Source of the DNA: Zunongwangia sp. HGR-M22
Lineage (GTDB): Bacteria; Bacteroidota; Bacteroidia; Flavobacteriales; Flavobacteriaceae
Length of the DNA stretch: 64,000 bases
Assembly (NCBI RefSeq): GCF_027594425.1
Contig: NZ_CP115159.1
Location: 2,627,001 to 2,691,000 of the forward strand
Direction: 5' to 3'
This document shows positions 8,910 through 16,278 of this stretch, piece by piece (position 1 is the stretch's first letter; each line of letters begins with the position of its first letter). The notes beneath the pieces were generated by a model. It saw nothing but the letters and a program-made list of their open reading frames with translations, did not search any database and was not told where the DNA came from. A program made the translations under genes and the position numbers.

Positions 8910-9343
8910 AAAATAGAGGACTCATCTTTTTTGTATTCAGTTTATTTCTTTTAAGTTGTAGTAAGCAAAATCCTAAGGAGCAAATACAATATCTAGAAGG
9001 CTATTGGGAAATTGACAAAGTGAAAGTTAGTGAAGATTCTACGATCACCTATAAGGTAAATCAAAATGTAGATTACTTAGAAATTGAAGGTAGAACAGGA
9101 CAACGCACAAAGGTTCGACCTCAAATGGATGGTTCGTTTAAGACCAGTAATTCCGCAGAAAAATTAGAGTTAAAAATTGAAGAAGATAGTCTTAGAATTT
9201 ATTACAAAACATCTTACGATAGCTGGAAAGAAACGGTGCTAAATGCTTCTAACGATCAATTGGTAATAAAAAACGACCAGGATAAAATCTATCACTATAA
9301 AAAATACACCCCAATAAGTATCGAAACCAATGAAGAGAAATAA
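8906..9343 (+). CDS. Small lipoprotein, lipocalin-like
   Basis: A 145-residue predicted lipoprotein. The N terminus has a signal peptide ending in LFLLSC, a lipobox whose Cys would be lipidated. The mature part contains a [10 protein letters not shown] strand and alternating beta-like segments resembling small flavobacterial lipocalin-like proteins, but I cannot assign a ligand. It starts with GTG overlapping the recF stop by 4 nt and ends inside the DciA-like gene (14-nt overlap), so it is physically locked between two DNA-metabolism genes. The function in that context is unknown. Confidence 0.7.
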   Translation: MKNRGLIFFVFSLFLLSCSKQNPKEQIQYLEGYWEIDKVKVSEDSTITYKVNQNVDYLEIEGRTGQRTKVRPQMDGSFKTSNSAEKLELKIEEDSLRIYYKTSYDSWKETVLNASNDQLVIKNDQDKIYHYKKYTPISIETNEEK

Positions 9344-9623
9344 CGAAAATCTAAGTATAGGCGACGTTCTAAAAGATTTTGTAGAAAAAAATAATCTGGA
9401 AAAAGGATTAGACAAAGTTCATGTTCGCGATGCATGGAATAAACAAATGGGACCGGCAATCCAGAAATATACCACGGCGATCAAACTCCAAGACACTACA
9501 TTATTTGTACAGCTAAGCTCTTCGGTATTGCGAGAAGAATTAAGCTACGGAAAAGAAAAAATCGTAAAAATGCTTAATGAAGAGTTGGGGAAAAAATTAA
9601 TCGAAAAGTTGGTGCTTCGGTAA
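9330..9623 (+). CDS. DUF721 / DciA-like protein
   Basis: A 97-residue protein of the DUF721 family. DciA, the founding member, loads the replicative helicase in bacteria that lack DnaC/DnaI. Visible family features are the N-terminal helix SIGDVLKDFVEKNNLEKGLDKV, the conserved tryptophan in VRDAWNKQMGP, and the KH-like segment TLFVQLSSSVLREELSYGKEKI. It is shorter than proteobacterial DciA and consists almost only of the core domain. It overlaps the lipoprotein gene by 14 nt and ends just before a bidirectional terminator. Confidence 0.8.
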   Translation: MKRNNENLSIGDVLKDFVEKNNLEKGLDKVHVRDAWNKQMGPAIQKYTTAIKLQDTTLFVQLSSSVLREELSYGKEKIVKMLNEELGKKLIEKLVLR

Positions 9624-9650
9624 TAGTACTTTCAAAAAGAAACATAAAAA

Positions 9651-9675
9651 AAAGCTATCCAAATTGGATAGCTTT
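9651..9675. terminator. Bidirectional intrinsic terminator between the recF unit and ndk
   Basis: Perfect 10-bp inverted repeat AAAGCTATCC / GGATAGCTTT with a 5-nt loop, flanked by T-runs on both strands. It closes the plus-strand recF unit and the minus-strand ndk gene. Confidence 0.85.
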
Positions 9676-9697
9676 TTTATTTATAGTCAAAAAGTTC

Positions 9698-10117
9698 TTA
9701 GAACATTTCTCTTCCTGCAAAATGAAAAGACCCCTCGATAGCAGCGTTCTCGTCGCTATCACTACCGTGAACTGCATTTTCTCCTACAGAAGAAGCATAT
9801 TTTTTTCTAATAGTTCCTTCAGCAGCATCCTCAGGATTTGTAGCACCAATTAAAGTTCTAAAATCTTCTACTGCATTTTCTTTTTCTAGGATTGCAGCAA
9901 CTATTGGTCCTCTTGTCATAAATTCTACCAATTCTCCAAAGAACGGACGTTCTTTATGAACCGCGTAAAAAGTCTCTGCATCTGCCTTCGTCATTTGCGT
10001 TAACTTCATGGCTACGATTCTAAAACCTGAAGCATTGATCTGATCTAAAATTGCACCAATATGCCCTTTTTCTACAGCATCAGGCTTAAGCATGGTGAAA
10101 GTTCTGTTTCCTGCCAT
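9698..10117 (-). CDS. ndk: Nucleoside diphosphate kinase
   Basis: A 139-residue NDK that transfers the gamma phosphate between nucleoside di- and triphosphates through a phospho-histidine. Motifs: N-terminal [14 protein letters not shown] with the conserved Lys, the [17 protein letters not shown] stretch, and the active-site [15 protein letters not shown] with the catalytic histidine. Length is normal. It is monocistronic with its own well-formed promoter (TTG-N19-TACTTTTG) and shares a bidirectional terminator with the recF unit. Confidence 0.98.
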   Translation of the reverse strand: MAGNRTFTMLKPDAVEKGHIGAILDQINASGFRIVAMKLTQMTKADAETFYAVHKERPFFGELVEFMTRGPIVAAILEKENAVEDFRTLIGATNPEDAAEGTIRKKYASSVGENAVHGSDSDENAAIEGSFHFAGREMF

Positions 10118-10602
10118 TTTCTTTTATTTAAATTTTCAGCAAAAGTAACCAATTCTCCTGCAAATACAAGGTTATTAAAACTTTATATCAACTTTCTAAA
10201 AATAGAGTTGAAATTTTGTTGAAAATGAAATTTCAGCATTCAACCATCAACAAACAAATAACTGATTTTCAGTAAAAAACTAATGAATTACAATGATTAG
10301 AGTTATTAATCGACGAAGCAACCATCAATCAATAAATTGAAAATCACAGTAAATCCTTTTCAAAAATTTTGAAATCGATTGAAAATTGAACTAGTCAAAA
10401 TATATGAATTGATACTGAAAATAAACGGGTGATTTTCCTTCAATACAATTAATCAATTGAAAATCGCAAAATTTTAAGCATTTTTGTTCTTTCACTTGCA
10501 AAAAGCTTCATACTTAAATTGTATAGCAAAAAAGAGTATTGCAATTGGAACAGGAAGAATGAAGATTCTTAAAGAGGATTAAATTGTATATTTACAATTC
10601 TT
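10118..10602. other. 485-nt non-coding region between ndk and nrnA
   Basis: Very AT-rich. Apart from the ndk promoter it holds four direct copies of TTGAAAAT (10219, 10337, 10379, 10457) and two inverted copies of GATTTTC (10264, 10431). No convincing reading frame or RNA gene is seen. Confidence 0.5.
10140..10169 (-). promoter_or_regulatory. ndk promoter (-33 TTG, -7 TACTTTTG)
   Basis: On the minus strand, TTG (10169-10167) is followed after exactly 19 nt by TACTTTTG (10147-10140), a full match to the Bacteroidota sigma-A consensus and spacing. The box ends 22 nt upstream of the ndk ATG. Confidence 0.65.
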
Positions 10603-11619
10603 ATGATAGAACAAAATATTTTAGAGATTACGGCGGAGTTGTCCAGAGCTAATAATATAGTTATTGTTCCGCACAAAGGACCCGATGGTGATGCTATAGG
10701 AAGCACCCTGGCTTTAATGCATTTCTTAAAAGAAAAGGGGCATAATGCTAAAGTTATCGCTCCTAACGAGTATCCAATTTTTTTAAAATGGTTACCGGGC
10801 AATGATGAGGTTATAATTTACGAAGAAAATACAGCTGATGCCAACAGCATTATCGAGGACGCTGAAATTATTTTCACGTTGGATTTTAATGACCTTTCCC
10901 GTTGTGGTGATATGCAACAAGCATTAGAGGCCAGTAAGGCAACGTTTATAATGATCGACCACCATCAGGAACCTGCAACTTATGCCGATTATACCTATAG
11001 TAATCCTAAAATGAGTTCTACCTGCGAGATGGTCTATCATTTTATAGATAAACTGCGCGCTAAAAATAAGATCACTCCACAGATTGCCAGTTGTTTGTAC
11101 ACCGGTATTATGACAGATACAGGATCTTTTAGATTTAGCAGTACCAGTGCAACCACTCATCGCGTAATAGCCGATCTTATTGATAAGGGCGCAAAAAACA
11201 GTGATATCCATCAAGATGTATTTGATACAAATTCTGAAAGCCGCCTGCAATTATTAGGTGTCGCACTTAATAATTTAAAAGTTAACCGACAGTACAGAAC
11301 GGCCTATATAACCATGAGCCAGGAAGAGTTAGATGCCAATAATTTTAGAAAAGGTGATACAGAAGGCTTTGTTAATTACGGTTTATCTTTAGATGGAATT
11401 ATTTTTGCAGCTATTTTTATAGAAAATAAACAGGAAGGAATTATTAAAATATCATTCAGATCTAAAGGTAATTTTTCGGTAAATACATTTGCCAGAACTC
11501 ATTTTAATGGTGGTGGACATAACAACGCGGCCGGCGGCAGAAGCGACGAAAATATGAATGACACCATCGTTAAATTTAATAGTTTGCTTCCAGATTATAA
11601 AGAACAACTTCAGGCATGA
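10603..11619 (+). CDS. nrnA: DHH-family phosphoesterase, NrnA-like oligoribonuclease/pAp phosphatase
   Basis: A 338-residue DHH/DHHA1 enzyme. Members degrade short RNA oligonucleotides and dephosphorylate pAp. Metal-binding motifs are visible in order: PHKGPDGDAIGS (about residue 27), DFNDLSR, the DHH motif IDHHQEP (about residue 109) and TDTGSFRFS; the C-terminal DHHA1 domain has the GGGHNNAAGG loop (about residue 304). The start ATG is preceded by an AT-rich spacer. The stop overlaps the gldI start by 4 nt (ATGA), so the genes are coupled. Confidence 0.9.
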   Translation: MIEQNILEITAELSRANNIVIVPHKGPDGDAIGSTLALMHFLKEKGHNAKVIAPNEYPIFLKWLPGNDEVIIYEENTADANSIIEDAEIIFTLDFNDLSRCGDMQQALEASKATFIMIDHHQEPATYADYTYSNPKMSSTCEMVYHFIDKLRAKNKITPQIASCLYTGIMTDTGSFRFSSTSATTHRVIADLIDKGAKNSDIHQDVFDTNSESRLQLLGVALNNLKVNRQYRTAYITMSQEELDANNFRKGDTEGFVNYGLSLDGIIFAAIFIENKQEGIIKISFRSKGNFSVNTFARTHFNGGGHNNAAGGRSDENMNDTIVKFNSLLPDYKEQLQA

Positions 11620-12170
11620 AAAAATTATTCTTTATTTTTTTAATTATTTCCGCAGTGATTTCCTGTAAATCTCCAGAAGCACGTTATCCTGTGAGTCAGA
11701 ATTCAGGGAGCTATATAAACGAATCTGTTGCGTACAACAAAAAATTGTTGGCAGAAGAAGAATCTAAAATTAAAAAAATAATTGCACAAGATAGCACCAA
11801 AAACTATATCGCAAGCACCAGCGGATTCTGGTACTTTTATAATGAAAAGGTAATGGATTCAGTTTCCTCTATTCGACCTGAATTTGGGGACGTAGTGAAT
11901 TTTGATTATTACATAAGTACGCTGGATAACCAGATGATTTATGAAAAAGGAGAAAAACCTACCAAGGAGTACGCAGTAGATCAGGAAAAATTATTTAGTG
12001 GCTTAAGAGATGGTATCAAATTAATGAAAGCAGGCGAAACGGTCACCTTTTTATTCCCGTCTTACAAAGCTTTTGGATACTATGGAGATAAAAATAAAAT
12101 AGGCATCAATATACCTATTAAAACTACTGTAACATTACATTCTATTATAGATCAAGACTCTATAAATTAA
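11616..12170 (+). CDS. gldI: Gliding-motility-associated FKBP-type peptidyl-prolyl isomerase GldI
   Basis: A 184-residue lipoprotein with signal peptide and lipobox (VISCKSPE), then a spacer of about 70 residues and a C-terminal FKBP domain (VVNFDYYISTLDN, FSGLRDGIKLMKAGETVTFLFPSYKAFGYYG). GldI is one of the Gld proteins needed for gliding in Flavobacterium johnsoniae, presumably folding envelope proteins of the gliding/type IX secretion machinery. It overlaps nrnA by 4 nt and precedes another PPIase by 41 nt. Whether this organism actually glides cannot be told from this window. Confidence 0.85.
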   Translation: MKKLFFIFLIISAVISCKSPEARYPVSQNSGSYINESVAYNKKLLAEEESKIKKIIAQDSTKNYIASTSGFWYFYNEKVMDSVSSIRPEFGDVVNFDYYISTLDNQMIYEKGEKPTKEYAVDQEKLFSGLRDGIKLMKAGETVTFLFPSYKAFGYYGDKNKIGINIPIKTTVTLHSIIDQDSIN

Positions 12171-12211
12171 AAATCTTAATTACATTTACCTCTAAAATTA
12201 AAATTATTAAA

Positions 12212-13330
12212 ATGAAGAAATTTAGCCTTTTAGTTTTAAGCGCTATTGTACTGGTTTTTACAGCCTGTAAGGAAGATTACCCAGATTTAGAAGATGGTAT
12301 GTATGCCAAATTCGACACCTCAATGGGTCCCATTGTAGCCGAATTATATTATGACCAAACTCCTATTACTGTTGCTAGTTTTGTCTCTCTAGCCGAAGGA
12401 AACAGCACAATGGTAGATAGTACCTACAAAGATAAAAATTTTTACGACGGACTTATTTTCCATAGAATTATTGATGGTTTTATGATTCAGGGAGGTGATC
12501 CTACCGGTACAGGACGTGGCGGCCCGGGTTATCGTTTTCCAGACGAAACTATCGATAGCTTAAGCCACGATTCTAAAGGAATACTTTCTATGGCCAACGC
12601 TGGCCCAGGAACCAATGGCAGCCAGTTTTTTATAACGCTTGTACCTACTCCAAATTTAGATGGAAGACATACTGTTTTCGGGAAAGTAGTTAAAGGGCAA
12701 GATGTAGTAGATGCAATAGGAAAAGTAGAGACAGATCCAAGAGACCGCCCGGTAAAAGATGTCACTATTAATACTGTTGAAATTATACGAAAAGGAAAAG
12801 CTGCCAGAAAGTTTGATGCACCTGAAGTTTTTAAAGAAGAGCTTGAAAAAATAAAACAAGCTGAAGAAGAGGAAGCAAGAAAACTTGAAGAAACTAAAAA
12901 GGAAAATAAAGCGATGTTCGATAAATATCGCGAAGAAGCTAAAACACTAGAAAGTGGTTTAGGAATTTATATTTTGAAAGAAGGGAACGGTCCAAAACCT
13001 AAAATAGGACAACAAGTAGGTGTAGATTATGAAGGTTACTTTTTGGATGGTGGTATTTTTGACACTAGCAAAGAAGATATAGCAAAAAAGTTTGATATTT
13101 TCAACGAAATGCGAAGTATGCAGGGTGGTTACGCACCTTTAAGCCTTAAGTATGGCCCAGATTCCCCAATGATTGCAGGATTTAAAGAGGGAATAATGCA
13201 AATGAAAGTTGGCGATAAAGCAATATTATACATTCCTAGTCATCTTGCTTACGGTGAGCGTGGTAAACGACCAATCGAACCTAACACCGATTTAATTTTT
13301 GTCGTAGAACTAGTTGAGATTAAAGACTAA
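12212..13330 (+). CDS. Lipoprotein with fused cyclophilin and FKBP peptidyl-prolyl isomerase domains
   Basis: A 372-residue lipoprotein (lipobox VFTACKED) with two unrelated PPIase folds in one chain. Residues about 28-195 are a cyclophilin domain with FHRIIDGFMIQGGDPTGTG and NGSQFFITL. Residues about 200-245 form a charged Glu/Lys helix. Residues about 248-372 are an FKBP domain with VGVDYEGYFLDGGIFDTS, MIAGFKEGIMQMKVGDKAILYIPSHLAYG and LIFVVELVEI. Such cyclophilin-FKBP dual immunophilins are rare overall but I recall reports of them in flavobacteria. With gldI it forms an envelope-folding pair, ending at a strong terminator. Confidence 0.9.
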   Translation: MKKFSLLVLSAIVLVFTACKEDYPDLEDGMYAKFDTSMGPIVAELYYDQTPITVASFVSLAEGNSTMVDSTYKDKNFYDGLIFHRIIDGFMIQGGDPTGTGRGGPGYRFPDETIDSLSHDSKGILSMANAGPGTNGSQFFITLVPTPNLDGRHTVFGKVVKGQDVVDAIGKVETDPRDRPVKDVTINTVEIIRKGKAARKFDAPEVFKEELEKIKQAEEEEARKLEETKKENKAMFDKYREEAKTLESGLGIYILKEGNGPKPKIGQQVGVDYEGYFLDGGIFDTSKEDIAKKFDIFNEMRSMQGGYAPLSLKYGPDSPMIAGFKEGIMQMKVGDKAILYIPSHLAYGERGKRPIEPNTDLIFVVELVEIKD

Positions 13331-13352
13331 TAATTCAACTGATAAAACAAAA

Positions 13353-13376
13353 AAATCCTGCCAATTGGCAGGATTT
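13353..13376. terminator. Bidirectional terminator between the PPIase and pepD
   Basis: A perfect 24-nt palindrome, AAATCCTGCCAA / TTGGCAGGATTT, followed by T8 on the plus strand and flanked by A/T runs on the other side. It serves both convergent genes. Confidence 0.85.
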
Positions 13377-13396
13377 TTTTTATTTTTAGATTTATT

Positions 13397-14857
13397 TTAT
13401 TTCTTCGGAATATTCTTTAAAACTTCTAAGGTGAAATCCCAGAATTTTTGAGTCGAAGAAATACTTGCTCTTTCATCTGGTGAGTGCGCTCCTCTAATGG
13501 TTGGCCCAAAAGAAATCATATCCATCTCAGGATAGTGATTTCCAATAATTCCACACTCTAATCCTGCATGGCAAGCTGCAATATCGGCTTTCTCACCGTT
13601 CTGCTTTTGATAAATTTCATCTAAAACTTTAAGAATTTCAGAATTTGGATTTGGTGCCCAACCTGGATATTCTCCAGATTGCTTCACCTTGAATTTTGCT
13701 AATTCAAAACTTGCCTGAAGACTATGTGCAAGGTCGCTCTTAACAGACTCTACAGAGGATCTGGTAAGACATTTTACTTTCGCTTTCCCATTAGCTACAA
13801 CAACATTGGCGATATTGTTAGAGGCTTCAACTAAACCTTCAATATCAGGACTCATTCTATAAACACCATTATGTGCGGAAGCGACAGCTTTAATAATTTC
13901 CATTTGATCTTCTACCTTCATTACATCACCGCTAACCTCAGCTTCAGAAATACTAATATCCATATTAGGTTCAAGACTGGCATATTCTTTTTTAATTTCT
14001 CCAATCCATACTAACATTTGCTGTACAAATACATTAGTATCTTCTTTATCGACCACTACAAGAGCTTCACTTTCCCGAGGAATTGCATTTCTTAAACCAC
14101 CACCTTGTAATTTAGAAATTCTTAACCCAAAATCACGATAAGCAGTATATAACAATCTTGCCATTAATTTATTGGCATTGGCCAAACCTTTTATGATATC
14201 CATACCAGAATGGCCACCTTGCAATCCTTTAACAACTATTTTATATCCTACAGAGTTTTCTGGGTTGTTTTCTTGTTCATATTCACGCAAAGCAGTAATA
14301 TCTACACCTCCGGCACATCCTATACCAATTTCATTATCCTCTTCAGTATCCAGATTCAGTAAAATATCTCCTTTCAACAACTCTGGTGATAAACCTTTAG
14401 CACCTGTCATTCCGGTTTCTTCGTCTATAGTAAAAAGTGCTTCAATAGCTGGATGGGCTATATATTCGCTTTCCAAAATAGCCATGATCGTAGCTACACC
14501 CAAACCATTATCAGCTCCTAGGGTTGTACCATCGGCCTTTACCCAATCACCATCAACATGCATTTTGATTCCCTGCGTATCAAAATCAAAATTTGTATCA
14601 TTATTTTTTTGATGCACCATATCTAAATGAGACTGTAACACCACCATCTTGCGATCTTCAAAACCTTGAGTAGCAGCTTTACGAATCACTACATTTCCGG
14701 TTTCATCAACCAGCGTTTCTAAGCCTAAATTTTCGCCGAAATCTTTAATAAATTCTATTACCCTTTCTTCTTTTTTTGAAGCTCTTGGAACTGCATTTAA
14801 ATCTGCAAAATTACTCCATAGCGCTTTGGGTTGTAAATCCCTTATCTCATCATTCAT
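13397..14857 (-). CDS. pepD: Aminoacyl-histidine dipeptidase (M20 family)
   Basis: A 486-residue Xaa-His dipeptidase (carnosinase-type PepD), a cytosolic dizinc enzyme that splits dipeptides ending in His. Metal-site motifs: LQSHLDMVHQ (about residue 75), GTTLGADNGLGVA (about 115), the catalytic TIDEETGMTGA (about 147), LLNLDTEEDNEIGIGCAGG and the C-terminal GPTIRGAHSPDER histidine. Between them lies the lid/dimerisation domain with GGHSGMDI. It is monocistronic. A TAATTTTG box 23 nt upstream of the start is a candidate -7 element. Confidence 0.95.
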   Translation of the reverse strand: MNDEIRDLQPKALWSNFADLNAVPRASKKEERVIEFIKDFGENLGLETLVDETGNVVIRKAATQGFEDRKMVVLQSHLDMVHQKNNDTNFDFDTQGIKMHVDGDWVKADGTTLGADNGLGVATIMAILESEYIAHPAIEALFTIDEETGMTGAKGLSPELLKGDILLNLDTEEDNEIGIGCAGGVDITALREYEQENNPENSVGYKIVVKGLQGGHSGMDIIKGLANANKLMARLLYTAYRDFGLRISKLQGGGLRNAIPRESEALVVVDKEDTNVFVQQMLVWIGEIKKEYASLEPNMDISISEAEVSGDVMKVEDQMEIIKAVASAHNGVYRMSPDIEGLVEASNNIANVVVANGKAKVKCLTRSSVESVKSDLAHSLQASFELAKFKVKQSGEYPGWAPNPNSEILKVLDEIYQKQNGEKADIAACHAGLECGIIGNHYPEMDMISFGPTIRGAHSPDERASISSTQKFWDFTLEVLKNIPKK

Positions 14858-14880
14858 TGTTCTATTTTTTGATGTATTTT

Positions 14881-14888
14881 CAAAATTA
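14881..14888 (-). promoter_or_regulatory. Candidate -7 box for pepD
   Basis: Minus-strand TAATTTTG fits TAnnTTTG and sits 23 nt before the pepD start. No TTG at a matching distance was found, so support is from the -7 element alone. Confidence 0.35.
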
Positions 14889-15109
14889 ACGCTATTTAAT
14901 TGAGAATTAAAGAGAAGAACTATAATTCTATCTTAATTTGAAGGGAAAAATAAATAAGCTATTCTCAAAAGCCATTTTTAGCTATTTTATGCTGAAAAAT
15001 AGTTATTTCAAAATTCTATAATCTTGACTAAGAATCAAAATTCCGCATAGCACATACCGGCAATAGATAATATACTATTTATGAGATTAAAATTTTACAA
15101 TTAAAATCC

Positions 15110-15117
15110 TATTTTTG
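15110..15117 (+). promoter_or_regulatory. -7 box directly before the DUF3810 gene
   Basis: TATTTTTG ends only 5 nt before the GTG start at 15123, so transcription would begin at or next to the start codon (leaderless or nearly so). Confidence 0.45.
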
Positions 15118-15122
15118 GGAGT

Positions 15123-16196
15123 GTGAAAAATAAGCCTCAAATACTACTCGCCATCCTATTGCCTTTTCAGATTATAATAATCAATCTTTTAAAAGGTCAC
15201 GAACTTTTTGTAGAAAGTTGGTATAGTCGCGGAATTTATCCATTTCTATCCAAAATTATGAGATGGTCGTTGGGAATACTTCCTTTTTCTTTTGGAGACC
15301 TGGTATATGCTATTTTAGTCATATTTCTTATCAGGTGGTTAATAAAACGAATACAAACGCGCTTCCAAAAACCTAAAAGATGGATTACAGATGCATTAGC
15401 CACACTTTCTATTATTTATTTTTGTTTCCATTTGTTTTGGGGATTCAATTATTATCGACTTCCGCTGCACGAATCTTTAGATATCGATAATGAATATTCT
15501 ACGGAAGAATTAGTTCTTCTTACTGAAAAATTGATTGAAGAATCGAATAAAATTCATCTTGAAATTACCGAAGATGACTCCGCCAAAGTTGATATTCCTT
15601 ATTCTAAAGCTGAAATTTTTGATATAACCGTTGAAGGCTATGATCATATTGAAAATGATTTTCCTCAACTTTCGTACACTGGGAGAAGCTTAAAGCGTTC
15701 TATATTCAGCCTACCTTTAACTTATATGGGATTTAATGGGTACTTAAACCCATTTACCGGTGAATCTCAGGTAAACACAACCATTGTACCCTTTAAAATA
15801 CCAACCACCGCCAGCCACGAAATTGGTCACCAACTAGGATTTGCTAAAGAAAACGAAGCCAATTTTATTGCCTGTTTGGTCACCATAAACCATCCAGATA
15901 CATACTTTAGATATTGTGGTTTCACCTTTGCATTACGCTATTGTCTTGCTGAACTTTTTAGAAGAGATCAAGAACGCTGTGAAGAAATGATAAAATTATT
16001 GAATCCAGGAATTTTAAAAAATTACCAGGAAGTAGAAAGTTTTTGGCTGCAACATGAAAATCCTTTAGAACCATTATTTCAAGCATTTTACAATCGTTTT
16101 CTAATTGTGAATAATCAGCAAGACGGCTTAAGAAGCTATAGTTATGTAGTGGCTTTACTTGTAAATTATTATGAAGATGTAGAAAATGCTTTCTAA
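15123..16196 (+). CDS. DUF3810 membrane protein with HEIGH zinc-peptidase-like motif
   Basis: A 357-residue DUF3810 protein. The N terminus has three hydrophobic segments (about residues 8-24, 40-65, 88-108), followed by a soluble domain. This contains TTASHEIGHQLGF (about residue 227), a gluzincin-type HExxH motif, and KENEANF 8 residues later, whose Glu could be the third zinc ligand. That suggests a membrane-anchored metallopeptidase, although no substrate is known. The start is GTG; no upstream ATG exists in frame. It lies between divergent pepD and the amidohydrolase pair, 82 nt before the latter. Confidence 0.85.
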   Translation: MKNKPQILLAILLPFQIIIINLLKGHELFVESWYSRGIYPFLSKIMRWSLGILPFSFGDLVYAILVIFLIRWLIKRIQTRFQKPKRWITDALATLSIIYFCFHLFWGFNYYRLPLHESLDIDNEYSTEELVLLTEKLIEESNKIHLEITEDDSAKVDIPYSKAEIFDITVEGYDHIENDFPQLSYTGRSLKRSIFSLPLTYMGFNGYLNPFTGESQVNTTIVPFKIPTTASHEIGHQLGFAKENEANFIACLVTINHPDTYFRYCGFTFALRYCLAELFRRDQERCEEMIKLLNPGILKNYQEVESFWLQHENPLEPLFQAFYNRFLIVNNQQDGLRSYSYVVALLVNYYEDVENAF

Positions 16197-16278
16197 TAAG
16201 TTAAGGGTTTGTTTATTTTTTCTTAATTTTCTGCTTTTTAAAAAATCAACCTAAATTTTAACCAAACCCCTAACATTT

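Noticed and set aside
10118-10602. Replication origin (DnaA boxes) in the ndk-nrnA spacer
   Set aside because: No TTATCCACA-type boxes, and no dnaA or dnaN nearby; only AT-rich repeats.
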